64,000 bases of DNA, from the NCBI GenBank assembly GCA_016748015.1, contig JAAOMT010000480.1, forward strand, positions 63,356-127,355, given 5' to 3'. Both the position numbers and the translations under genes were made by a program. The notes beneath the pieces were generated by a model. That model saw only the letters and a program-made list of their open reading frames with translations. It was not told where the DNA came from and did not search any database. This stretch comes from Geosiphon pyriformis. Taxonomy: Eukaryota > Glomeromycota > Glomeromycetes > Archaeosporales > Geosiphonaceae. Positions 34,452 through 46,379 of this stretch are shown piece after piece (the stretch's first letter is position 1; every line of letters begins with the position of its first letter).

Positions 34452-36188
34452 TTGATTTTGGGGTGTGAATTGGTTATGTTAAACCAATCTTCTTGCTGGT
34501 ACTTGATATTGTTGAGTGAGTAGTGTCTGATATGGCTGAATTGGTAAAGGTTGCTAATATTGTTGTTGCATTGGTTGTGGAGCTGGTGGATAGTAACTGT
34601 TTTGATTTTGTGGTCTTGGTGAATAATAGGTTGGTGGTGGAGATTGGTAATAAAATTGTTGTGGTGAAGAGTAACATTGATTACTCCTGTTTTGTTGGTC
34701 TCTTTGTAATTTCCTACAATCTCGTTTCCAGTGTTCTGGAATTCCACAATAATGACAATTTTGAGGTTGGTTGTTGGATGGTGATCCAAAATTGTTTTGG
34801 TTACAGCATTGTGGGAGTTGATATCTTTGTGGTTGTTGTTGCTGTTTTTGTTGGTTTGTGAAGTAGCTTTCAACTTTTTTTGTGAGTTGGTCTATCTTCT
34901 CTTCAGCTGTTGAGCTGGTTTCTCCAATTGCAAGGTTTACAAGCTTGGTGTGATTTGCTTTTTCCATTGCCATTTCATAGCTCTTTGCATGTCTAATAGC
35001 AGTTGCTAAGTCTGTTGGAGCATGTGAACAGACTTTCTTAACTAGTTTGTCTTTTAACCCTGCTATAAACTGATTCAGAATTTGAGCATCAGAATAGTAG
35101 TCATTGGTTTTCAATTGTCGGATTCGTCTGAGAAGTTTGTTAAATCTTCCAAGATAGGTCATAACAGTTTCAGATGTTTCTTGTTTGATATTGCGAAAGC
35201 AGTTTCTGAGAGTGATAAAGGTATTGTTGTCAGTGAATTGTTGTAAAAAAGCATCTTTAAATGCTTGCCAGTTTTCAAATGGTTCTTCTAAATTTTCAAA
35301 CCATTCTTCTGCTGTTCCTTGAAGAAAGTAGAGAATTGCTTTGAGCATTCTTGCTGCAATCTAACCATTTGCATCTCCTGCTTTTTGAACTTTGTCAAGC
35401 CATTCTTGAAGACTAGTATCATTGTCTTCACCAGTGAATTCTGGGATTTTTGCAATGTAAGCAGTTGTCATTTCTTTTTCGTTTTCTGTAATTTCTTCTG
35501 GTTCTGATTTAGTTTCTTTACTTTTCAAGCTTTTTGAATGATTACTTTCGTTTTTCTGTAAGTAATCAATAATATTGGCACTTGTTGATATTGGTTTCTG
35601 CTGTTGAGTAGAGTTTCTAGGTGACTGAAAATCTTCTAGTCTGGAAAAGTGGTTGAGTGGTGAATTTGGTGTTTGTGGTTGAACAAGTAAAATTGGAAAT
35701 GGTGTAATAGAAAGTGGTAATTTGATACTGGTTTCTTGTTCAGGTGTTTGCAAGTGTTTGGCAGTTGTCTTTTGTAATGTTGGAGTGTTTGGAGTGGTTT
35801 TTGAGTATTGTTTCAATCTTTGTTTGTCTTTGTTGCTTGTTTCTGTCTTTGATTCAAAGTCAAAAGAGTATTTAGACTGTACTGGGTATTTTTCTTCACA
35901 ATACTCAATAATGTTAAAATTAAGTTCTTGGAAGTAGGTAGCAAGTGTTTCACTGTTCAGGTCTTCTGTTCCTAATTGTGAATAGTACACTAAATTATTG
36001 TAGAGATTGCTTTTAACTTCTGAAATGTTGTAGTTTCCAAAAAGATAATTGTTGATACAATTTTCAATGTATTGGTATACTGATTTCTTTACAACTTCAA
36101 TTCCATCTGGAATGTTAAATTTTTGTTTGCAGTGAGTGTAAATTGACTGGTAATACTCTAGAGTTGCTGTGTCTGGTGTGGTCGCCAC
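34452..36188 (-). pseudogene. Gag of A1
   Basis: Capsid and nucleocapsid. The N-terminal 275 codons (36188-35364) are hydrophilic and rich in Thr/Ser/Gln. After one TAG (35363-35361) the retrotransposon-gag core follows (LYFLQGTAEEWFENL, FLQQFTDNN, TYLGRFNKLLRRIRQL). Near 34740-34699 is a zinc knuckle CHYCGIPEHWKRDC (C-x2-C-x4-H-x4-C), then a long Gln/Pro/Tyr-rich tail with two more stops. No in-frame ATG exists upstream of or within the first 240 codons; the frame opens after a TAA about 24 nt before a GTG at 36188, and A2 has the same GTG. Confidence 0.9.
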
Positions 36189-36220
36189 TTTGAATTTGTT
36201 GTTGCTGTATTATTTCCATA

Positions 36221-36231
36221 GGAGAGCACCA
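36221..36231 (-). other. Primer binding site of A1
   Basis: Minus-strand TGGTGCTCTCC begins 2 nt after the 5' LTR. A2 has the identical word at 63938-63948, and family B shares TGGTGCTC. Confidence 0.7.
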
Positions 36232-36233
36232 AA

Positions 36234-37006
36234 TGTTACCAGAGGTTTTTGGTCTCTTTTCTGTAATGTTGTTGGTACCTGTTTGTTATGAATTCACGTT
36301 TTCTGGATGTGGTTGAACCTTCAGTAACTGAATTTTCTCTTCAAATTATCTCCTATAATTTGAACTGCTGGGCTTATAAGTGGAATAACCAATTCCTTGC
36401 CAGTTACTTTATGTAGTTACATTGTAGTAAATATCAACTCTTTCTCAAGAATTGCTTGTCTAGAAGCTCACTAAAAATGTGTAGTTACTTTGCTGTGAAA
36501 GTCAACTCTTCTACAGGAATCTCGTCTGTAGGCTACCCTAATAATTGTAATAAGAAAAGAGAAGAAAAATAAAAGAAATGTAAAAGAAATAGAATTTTAT
36601 CAAGGAAAACGTTTTCTATCCAGGCTTGGAGTCACTAACAGTTTACTGAAATTGGTAGCTAATCAATTTCAAAACGTTAGTTGGGTTTTGAGGATTTTTC
36701 AAGTGTAATAATTAAAGAATTTGGTTTTTCGAATTATTTGATATTTATTTCTTTTTGTGTGTGTGGNNNNNNNNNNNNNNNNNNNNAATTTCGGCGAATT
36801 TTAGAATGTTACAAAGTTCAGGGTATTGTGTAATTTGATCATCCTACTTTCTGTTATACTAATTAGATTCTTTTAATTGAATCGTGATATGTGATAATTG
36901 ATTAAATAATAAATAATAATTTGAAATGATATTAATATACTAATTAATTATAGGAATTATAAGGGTAATTTCATGCTAATTAATAGCTAAAATTCTACTG
37001 GTAACA
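36234..37006 (-). repeat. 5' LTR of A1, interrupted by an assembly gap
   Basis: Matches 27302-28273 nearly base for base on both sides of a run of 20 N. As drawn it is 773 bp, so about 200 bp of the LTR (the equivalent of roughly 27837-28051) are missing from the assembly. Confidence 0.92.
36767..36786. other. Assembly gap (20 N)
   Basis: Exactly 20 N, a conventional gap size rather than a measured one. It replaces the tandem-repeat part of the A1 5' LTR. Confidence 0.98.
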
Positions 37007-38360
37007 ATGTGAATATTAGAATTAAGGTATTTGAACTTCTGTTTTCTATTTTGGCTGAGTTGTAAGCTGTTGCTTTGGTTTTGAAGTGTGTTCTATCTTT
37101 TTGTATTGTGGTTTTTTATTTGAACAGCCAATTTGCAATTAATGCTTATGTGTCTGAAGTTTTGTCTGTTGTGTCTGACTTCTATAATCAATGTTGAATT
37201 GAGAAATTGTATATAGTCAATCTTATTAAGAATAAAAATATTTTGGTTAATTAAGTAAAAGTTAAGAGTCATTCAAGAATTCTGGGCAATGTCCAGACTG
37301 ATGTATTGATTAGTAAAGCCACTTTTTCTTCTTTTTCTTTGCCAGTTGGGATTCAAGAATGGTTTTTGGTTGCTGAGAGTAATGCTATTTTTGGTAATAT
37401 TTGTTACTTTGTTTATAATCTATACTGGTCAATTTGCTGTGCTTATTAGAAAACTGATCCTGATTATAATGTGGTTCTAAGTACTATAATTAAAAAAATT
37501 AATTGGACTGTAACTGTGAAAGTTTGGCAATCTGATTTGCATATACTATCTGGATTTATTAGTAAGAATTCAGCTAATTTGCACACTTATTTAATAAAAG
37601 TGATGTATAGGCAGCTGCCAGTAGTAGTTAGAAAGAGACTGTATAACAAAACTTATTCTGGGGTACTGTGTTTGTTGTATGATGAGATAAAGTTGTCTGA
37701 CCACGTTTTTACTTATTCTGATAATGCCTATTTACATGAAGACATTTTGGCTGAGGCTGCTAAGAGATGGATGTCTTTGATGAGTCATTTTTATCTACTT
37801 ATTTTGGCTGTTTTGCATTTACTTTTGATGTGTTTTTTGGATATAGGTCTTTATGCTGCAATTTACAAAGGTTTTGTGTTAAGTGATTGATTTACTGAGA
37901 CTATTTTGGTCTTTAAAAAGAAGAAAAAAACTGCTCTGGCTCTCATTAATTATGTTAGATTTGTAGTAAAATTACATCACACCAAGATATAGATTGTTAA
38001 ATTCAAATATAGAGTGGATATAGAAAAGACTGATTTGGTTAGTGATAATAGTTTGGTTGTAGACTTGTCTCATTGTGTGATGTTTTTGTTGTCAAATGAA
38101 GTGATTTGTATGCTTGGTATTATAGAATTTTTTGCTATTAGTTTTGGTAAACACAGACTATGTTATTTTTTTATGAGTTTAGATAGTAATGTATTTGTGA
38201 ATATAAATGTGTAGTGTTGCCTTGTCTGGCCCAAGTGGCTAGCCACATGTAGTAAATGCATGAGCTGTATTTAGTTTGTTCTACTTAGTTTGGTTCTATG
38301 TACTAAATAGCAGTTGAACTTCACTCTTTAATCTTATAATAATAATAATAATAATAAAAT
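37007..38360 (+). pseudogene. LINE copy L2, end of ORF2 and 3' UTR
   Basis: Continues RNase H from 27301 (the second strand and the Asp-containing Y-L-N-S-Q region are recognisable), then the C-terminal Cys/His domain in 37471-37890 (L-H-T-Y-L-I-K-V-M-Y-R-Q-L-P, C-L-L-Y, S-D-H-V-F) and the last 66 codons at 38014-38214. The 3' UTR ends in an (ATA)n tract at 38336-38357, the usual LINE tail. In-frame stops are scattered. Confidence 0.85.
38336..38357 (+). repeat. (ATA)n tail of LINE L2
   Basis: Seven or so ATA/AAT triplets directly after the LINE 3' UTR, a typical terminal repeat of non-LTR elements. Confidence 0.75.
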
Positions 38361-38429
38361 AATATATATTAATTTTTTATTATTAATTAAATTTAAAACT
38401 AAACATAAAAACTATAATTAAAAAAATTT

Positions 38430-40570
38430 TTTTTTATGTCTAAAATTCTTTAAAGAACATATTTTTTGATAAAAAAGTTTTTTATTTTTTTTGTTGTTTT
38501 TTTTTAATATTTTTTAAACAAATAATTTTTTTATTGTAAATTTGAAAATTGTTTTAAGTAATAGTATATCTAAAAAAAAAATGTTTAAAAATATTTTTTA
38601 TGGTCCTATTAATGATTTTTTTTTTAAAAAAAAAGAATTGTTTTTGGTAATATAAAAAACTTTAATAATAAAAAAAATGTTTTTTTGATTAAGTCTAATC
38701 TTAATAGTAATATGTATCTAGATATAAATAATAAGTCTAATAATAGTAAAAACAATAATATTTTGGCTAATATTAATAAAAATTTTTTTTAGGTTTGACT
38801 GCTGTTACTTTCAAAGTCAAGAAAATAAATACTAATATAAATTGTGGTTTTTTTTTCAGTTTTCTTAAATTTAAAATGAAAAAAAATAATAAATTTTTTT
38901 TTCTTTTTTTTAATATTTCTTTGAATAAATGATAAATTAATTCCAAAATAGTAAAAATTCAAGTTAAAAAATTTTTTGTGTTAGATATTAATTTTTTAGC
39001 AGTTAAAAAAAAATTAGCAATGGTAAAAGTACAGATTATTAAGAAAATTTTTTAAAAATAAACAGTTTTGGAAAGAGTTATTATTTTTTTAAAATTTAAA
39101 GAGATTATTAAATCTATATTTATATCTAAAAAGACCATAAAAAAAGCTATATTATTATAAATAATAATTTTAAAAGACAAAGATTTTATTTAAATTAAGC
39201 TATAATTATTAAAAAAATTTTCATAGATATATTAAAGAATATAATTATTGTTGTAATAGTTAAGTTTAATTAAATAATATTAATCTGATTACAATTAAAC
39301 TATGGCAAAAAACTGTGATAAAATTCTCTAAATTAAATTAAGTTAATTATCTGGTGTTTAAATAATTATTCTTAATTAGAAAAAATTCAGTATATATGAC
39401 CAAAGTTACAGGAAATTAAGATATTTGAATGTTTAGAAATTAATTTAAGACACTTTTATTTATTTTGCTTATAAGAACAACTACTTATAATTTTGATGTT
39501 TTATTAGAAAAAGCTGATAAAAAAACTTGTATAATTAACTATTTATTTAAGACTAACAATAAAATTTATTATATTGTAATTGGTTTTTTGTATAGAATTA
39601 ATTTTTAATAATATAAAACTTTTTTGGATTAAATTAGATTTAATTTGCTATAAGAAATTAAATACTTTAAACACTTTAATGTAATTTTACTGGCTTATTT
39701 ATTTTTATTATAAAATTTGCTTTAGATAAAAATTGTCTTTAACTGGCTTATTTTTATGTTAAGAAAAATGTTTTTATTATACAATTTGTGACTTTTAGTA
39801 ATAAGTTTTAATTACAAATAATTTCTTCAATAATTACTTCTTTTATTGTTTTTTATGATCTTTATATTAATGCTTTTTTTGATATTTTTTTCTTAAATAT
39901 TAATTCTCCAATTTTACTTATTAATGCTTATTTGGTATTACTAAAATAATTTTTAGAGCTTTTAACTAATTAAATATTGAATATTTATCATAAGTTAAAT
40001 AATATAAGCTGGATTTTTTATGTTTTTATTGTTTTTTTTCTTACAAATTGATATGCCAGTTTTTGACTTAAAGTTAAGTTTAGAGATGATCATTAATATT
40101 TTATTTATGCTTTTTTTTTTCTTTGTAATAAGTATATTAAAGTTTTTATTATGGATTTAAATAGTTCAAAAGTCTTAACTTCTAAGATAAGAAGTTTAAA
40201 ATCAAAGATAATTGCTTTAAAAGTTTTAATTGGCTTAATTTTAACAAAGTTAAATTTGCTATATGTTGGTTTAAATTCTTTAGTTTTTTACATATTTTAA
40301 TGAATAAGTTTATTTAAAAAATAGCTACATGTAATATCAAAGATATGAACAATCTAACTAAGCAAAAAGATGTTTTTTATTGTTATATTAAGTTTAAAAA
40401 TATGATTTCTATTGTTACAAAGATTAAGTTAAGATCTAGTATTAAACTATAGATTATAAATAAATTTAGTGGTGTTTGAATCTTCATATTTGGTTTGAAT
40501 AAAGTTTTTTTGGTGCTAATATAGCTATTATTAATAATTTTTTGGCTTAACATATTGTTATAGATAATTA
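38430..40570 (+). pseudogene. LINE copy L4, 5' part (5' UTR, ORF1, start of ORF2)
   Basis: Collinear with L3 57815-60060 but very decayed. The 5' UTR words match (AAGTTTTTTATTTTTT), ORF1 can be followed to about 40250, and ORF2 starts near 40318 with N-V-R-type wording, then the TETK region and a truncated endonuclease. Similarity ends near 40570. No frame is intact. It starts about 70 bp after the tail of L2, in the same orientation. Confidence 0.75.
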
Positions 40571-40870
40571 TTTAGAGTGTTGAAATAAATAACAAATCTG
40601 TTAATTAATGCTTAATAGTTAATAATATTATGGATGATTTCTGAAAATTTTTTGAATTTGAAGATTTTTGGTTAAGTTTTTTATATAATAAACAAAGATT
40701 TATTTGGTAGTTGTTTTTTCAACTTTTTTTTCTAACATAAAGGCTAATTTAATCTGACAGTTATGCTCTTTTAGTAAGCTATCTTTAAGTTTTCATCTTT
40801 GTTTTACGGATTTTTTATTAGGTTATCTTTGACATTAATATTTTAGTGCTTAATCTTATAATTAATTAGC
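40571..40870. other. Unassigned AT-rich stretch before B2
   Basis: No match to the other elements in the window and no frame of note. The left TSD of B2 (ATAC, 40871-40874) follows it; the right-hand continuation is at 56233. Confidence 0.5.
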
Positions 40871-40874
40871 ATAC

Positions 40875-41561
40875 TATTATAAATTGAAGTAACAAGCTAA
40901 CAGATAGCAAAAGAAAACAGGATTGTAGGGTAATGAAATTAATTAAAGAGGATTTAACTTCAAAAAGCAAATTAAATAAGTATAGATTCAATATGTAAGA
41001 TCAATCTCATAAAATATCTCAGTTGCTATTTTTTTTAAAAAATAACCAAGAAATTTAAAAATAGAAAAATAGTTTGTATTGTCAACAAATAATAATACAC
41101 TAATATAATTTTATGTTTTATGTTAGTACTCTTAGAATTTAATATTAGGTATTAGATGTACTCTTCAGTCATGTTTTATTTAATAATTTTTAAATACTAT
41201 AATTATATAAGTTAGGAAAAAAGTAAATAAATCCCAACAAGTAATCTTTTATTCCAAAATATTCAGATACTTGAAAATAAAAAAAAGAAAATAGTAATAA
41301 GAGAAGAATTAAAATAATAGTTGTTATTTTATTTTCTTTATTTCTTATATTCAATTATTTGCTATATGCTTTTCTATATTTAAAAGACTTATCACTTATA
41401 TAGCTATTAAAAGTGGTCAATGATTAAGTCAATAATTAGATCAACAGTTAGATTATTAATCAAGTCAATAATTACTATCTAAAAATAAAATGGCTAATTA
41501 TATAATATTAATGGTTAATACATATAATAACTAATAAAAACTATGGGTTTTAATCATAACA
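40875..41561 (-). repeat. 3' LTR of B2
   Basis: 687 bp; on the plus strand it starts TATTATAAATTG and ends TTTTAATCATAACA, the reverse complement of the family B LTR. Confidence 0.85.
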
Positions 41562-42208
41562 TTATTCTCTTTAAAGAAATTGAGCTCTGGCAAAATTAAA
41601 CTATTTATAAAATATTCTATTTAAAAGATTTTATCTAATTCAAAACTAACTAATTTGGTAAAGTTTTTTGTGGATAGAGTGTATAGTATTTAAGGTAAAA
41701 TAAGTTTTATATCCAAGAAACCAAATTTTTGTTCTTTTTACAATAGTCAAAACTCTTAAGATATCTAATTATATAATACCCAAAATTTCCATTTTTATCT
41801 TTAAAGTTGTTTTTTTATGAGCTTTATATTTTTTATGATTTCACCAAAGTGATTATAGAGCTCTAGTTGTTTTTTATATAACAAGTTTTTGTCTATAGAC
41901 AAAATTTCTTTAATTGTTTTTCTAATTATAATAAAAGATATAAGTATTGCTGTTATTATACTTTTTAGCAGATACTTATTATTTTATTACTAATTTTTTC
42001 TCTTTTGATAATGGTTTTTTTTGGTTTAAAAACAGTATATATTCTACTGTTATTAGTTATAGTAGTTTGTTTTTCAATAATCAGAGTAGTATTTGATCTA
42101 ATACTTATAGAGAGTATAAAAAGTGTTTTAAATGTTTTGATTCAAAAAATATTTGTTTATGTTGATTGAAGATACCTCTGTTTTGAGAATAATGTATTTA
42201 TTTATATC
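41562..42208 (-). pseudogene. ORF3 remnant of B2
   Basis: Region between the integrase stop (42210-42208, minus-strand AAAAAT-TAG) and the 3' LTR, aligning with B3 ORF3. It is too decayed for a usable frame, but the junction with integrase is conserved. Confidence 0.5.
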
Positions 42209-45200
42209 TAATTTTTACTAATTATTTGGATTAGTATTATTATAACAGATAACCAATCAGATTGTTTATAATATTTCTTAAGTTGTGTACTGTAAATAAA
42301 ACAATTATTGAAGATTGTTTTATATTGATTTTGTAGAATATATAACCCATTATTTAAAACTTTGTTGACTAAAAAAGGTCTTTTCTATCAGTTAGAAAAT
42401 TTATTATTATAGATATTATTTCTGTTTAAGCAATATTTTAAAACTAAGTTATTAATACTTAAGAAAAGTGTTTTATAAGTTTTTTTCTTCTTAAGCTTTT
42501 CTTAAAACTGCTTTTTTTTCAAAAACAATTATTTGTGTTTCTATTAAAAAGTCAAGAATAGTATTAAATCTTCTTTGCAAAATGTTTTTGTAATCTTTTA
42601 TTGTTATTTTTTTAAAAAATATTGTCTCAATATTAGGTTTTATTAGTAGAATTGTTTTTTGTTTATAAAATAAATAAAAAAGTTCATAACTTGTTATGTT
42701 ATAATTCACAGTTTTATAAACAAACAAAGCTAAAAACAATACTTTGTCTTATAAGTTTGTTTTTTTATTGGTTTTAGCTAAGATTTCATATAAAGTTTTA
42801 TTGAAATATTTTATTAGACTATTTGTCTAAAAGTAATAAGAGGAAAAAATTTATAATATATTTTCATTTTTCTACAAAGTTTTTTAACCAAAATACTAAG
42901 AAAAGTTCTTTCTCTGTTAAATAAAAGTTCTTTGGAATAGTTATAACAACAAATTATATTTTTATTAATAAAATTGGCAATAAAGATTGTTGTTTGATTT
43001 GAAATGACTCTTGTTTCTACTTATTTTTTAAAATAGTCAGTAGTTATAATAATATATCTGTTGTTATTAAAAATTATTATTAAAAATCCAACAATATATA
43101 TACTAATTCTGTTAAATAATTAATCAACAGAGATTGAATGAATATTTTTCTTATAATTGGGGGTTTTTTTTCTTTGGCAGATATCACAGGTTTTAATGTA
43201 TTTAGAAATGTTTTTTTTCAAGGTAAACTAATAATAGCAAGCTAAAGTTTTTTAAATTGTTTTTGTTTTTTCAAAGTATTTAGTTAATGAATTAATATAT
43301 ATGTTATAAATTACAATTTTTTTTTTTTAAATTTGATAACTTTTTGGAAATAGTCAGGATCTTTTTTATTTCTTTTGTAAAGTTAATTTTGGTAAATTAA
43401 ATAGAAATTTAATTGTTTGCATAAATGTTCTCTTTGCTGTTAAGTATAGTCTGATAAGTATTGTTCTTTATCCAAAAATTTTATTAATACAGTGTAGTTG
43501 TCTAAATCTATTATTATGTTTGTTTAAAAAAAAGTTACTAATAATTAAATTGGTTTGGTCTAAGAAGATTATACTATTATTGAATAGTAAATCTAAAAAA
43601 AATGTTGGTGTTTTAATAATTAGCTCCTTTGTAATATTGTATATTATAGTCAAATTTGTTCAGATGAAGTATTCAGTAAGTTATTCTTTTGTGTTCTAGC
43701 TTTTTTTGTTATACAGCCAAACCAAAGCTTAATAATTTGTTATCACCAAAAATTTTACACCAAAAAAATATTTATTCCAATAACTGGTAGTCTAAACTAC
43801 TGTTAACCATTTTTGCTCAATAACTAAATAGTTTTGTTTTACTAATGAGAGTGTTTTACTGGCATATGCTATTGTATATTCTTTGTTATCTTTATTTTTC
43901 TATGAGAAAATAATACCAAGTCTATAGCTAAATGTATTAGTATAGAGGATAAAAGATTAATTCAGATTAAATTACATAAAAATAAATTCTGTAACCAATT
44001 TTTTTTTCAAAGTTTTAAATATTTTTTGTTAATATATACTCCAGTAGTAATTAATATTTTTTTTAAGTAATTAATTAAAAAAAAAGACAATTTTGGAGAA
44101 ATTCTTAACAAATTTGTGATAATAAGAGACCAAACCAAGAAAAAAGTATAGTTTATAAACATTTATTAATTGCTTAATATTCTGGATTTTTTTAATCTTG
44201 GCTGGATCCAAAAAAATTTTATCTTTTATAATAAGATGACTGAGAAATTATGTGAATTGTTATCCAAAAAAAGACTTAATTAGATTAATTTTAAGGCCAG
44301 CATTTCTGAGAAAATTAAAAATTTTTTGCAAATATTTAAGATATTTATCCCAGGTTTTTGAATATATTATTATATTATCTAAGTAAACTAGAACAAAGTT
44401 TTTTTTTACTAATTTGAATACTTTGTTTATCAAGTATTGAAAAGTATTGGTAAGACCAAAAAACATAACTGTAAATTTATAAATGCCATACTTGGTAATA
44501 AAAACAGTTTTCTTTTAACTTTCTGAATCAATCTCTACTTGCCAGAATTCAGTAGTTAAATCAATAGTTGAAATGAAAGCAGCACTATTGAATTAGTCTA
44601 GTATTGCATTAATTTTGAGAAGTAAATATATGGTTTTTTAGTGATAATATTTAATTATCAGTAATCAATACAGAAACATAAAATTTTACTATTTTTGGAT
44701 ATTATTACAACTGGAAATACTTATTTACTCTTGGTTTTTTGTATGAATTCAAAATTTTTTATTTAGTTTATTTCTTTTTTAATGAATTTATTATTGTAGT
44801 AATTGGATTAATAAGGCTTTAAGTAGATAAAGTGAGTTTTTTTAATGGTAATAATATGTTGTATTATATAAATACATCCAGAAATATTACTTTCTTTTGA
44901 AATAACTAAGCTATTTCTAGTCAGCAAATTTTTAATGTCAATTTTTTTTTTAGAAGAAAGTTTTTTTGTTTTATTATTAATAACTATATTTTTAATAATT
45001 TACTTTCAAAGAATTTCTGTACTTTTTTTATTTTTTCTCTAAGTATTAAGCTAATAGTTCTTAATTTTTGTAATAAATTAGACAAGACATATATTTATTA
45101 CTAGAAAAATATAAAAATTTGTTATACCAATACCAAACATAAAAACTATGCTATCAATAATTATATTTGGCTTTTTGTTAAAGATTCTTCTGAACATATC

Positions 45201-46100
45201 ATAATAAGACCAACAGATTAGCTTGCTATTTACAATAATTCTTTTTCTGTTAGCTTTAATATTATCTAATAACTTGTTATTACTGGTAAAAGTAGTATAA
45301 ACAAGTTTAGTAGTTTCTTCTTGTTTTTTTTGTTTTTTGCTTTTTTTATTATCTGATTAATTTTATTGTTTTTTTTTGGTTTTGCTTAAGCACTAAAAAA
45401 GTTGTTCAATGGCAATACTTAATCATAATAGGTTTCTTACTACATCTAATAATTAGTTTACAAAGTTCATAATCAAACAAAGCTTTTGTTTTCTTAAGCC
45501 ATTTATTGTTAACAATTATAATGTATTTTTTTTCTTTAAATACTTTTATGTTAGTTTTAATGCTGATGTTATTAATGCAAACAAGAATAGCTTTAGCAAT
45601 ACTAAGTTATTTTTTTTTGTTATTGTGCACATTGGTTATAGATCTGGTTAAAAATTATCTATTTTTCTGCCAATAGCTTTAAAAAAGTGTTTAGCAATAA
45701 TACTAATAGATAATCTACTGTCTAAAATCAAGTTAATAAAATATTCAGCCCCTTGGGCTTTGCAAATTAGAGATGTAATATTGCTGTTATTAGCAAGTTC
45801 AACTTGACAAAGATATTTGTTGGTTTTTGGTGTTTTTTTTTTGGGATCAAAAATTTGTAAAAATTTTTTCTGAACTGTGAATGGATTATTAACTGGCCAA
45901 AAATAATGTAAACTGATGTTTCCATAAGATTTTTGACAACAAAATATGAATCAGATTTTTGTACAATTTCTGAAAATTCTAGCTTTGAAACATTCTTGAA
46001 GATTTTTGTTTTGATGGCTTATTATTATCAACAGTTAATATAAAAGCTTTATTGAAATCCAGAGTAAAATCAACTTTTTTTTTTTTTTTTTTTTTGTTAA
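42208..46100 (-). pseudogene. pol remnant of B2
   Basis: Integrase C-terminal part is readable at 42739-42491 (LALFVYKTVNYN, ITIKDYKNILQRRF), the integrase core from about 43250 to 42800, and RNase H about 43950-43700. RT is readable at 44466-44260 (FGLTNTFQYLINKVF, then V-Y-L-D-N with Asn for the second Asp). Protease and Cys-rich remains lie at about 45900-45150. Many stops and frameshifts. Confidence 0.8.
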
Positions 46101-46379
46101 GTTAATAAAGTTGATAACCAGTTCATTCATATTATGATTATTATTGGTTAAGTTAAAGACATAAATAGAGTTTTTTTTCTAATTGGCTTGTATTTTTATC
46201 TTTTTGAGATGCATTTATTAGTTTAAAGACTAATAAACAGTGGCTTTAACCAAAAATTTTCTTCAAATAAATTAATGTTGGCTTAATTAAGTCTTTGATT
46301 AAAAACATTATTGTTGTTAGATTTATTGTTCTAAGTCTAATTGTTTTTAAGAGCTGAAAAAAACAAGAAAAAATTGTTG

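Larger units (their letters stand above)
27302..37006 (-). mobile_element. Ty3/gypsy family A element A1 with dUTPase, nested in LINE L2
   Basis: About 9.7 kb element on the minus strand with LTRs at 36234-37006 (5', contains an assembly gap) and 27302-28273 (3'), flanked by the 4 bp repeat ATGT (27298-27301 and 37007-37010). Transcript order: PBS, Gag, protease, Cys-rich segment, dUTPase, RT, RNase H, integrase, ORF3. Gag through integrase share one frame (36188 to 29109, about 2,360 codons) apart from nonsense codons and a local shift between about 31130 and 30170. This copy is inactive, but every domain is recognisable. Confidence 0.93.

Noticed and set aside
34474-34873. Overlapping His/Asn/Thr-rich minus-strand frames in the Gag tail
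   Set aside because: Out-of-frame readings of the Gln/Pro-rich Gag tail; the Gag frame explains the sequence.
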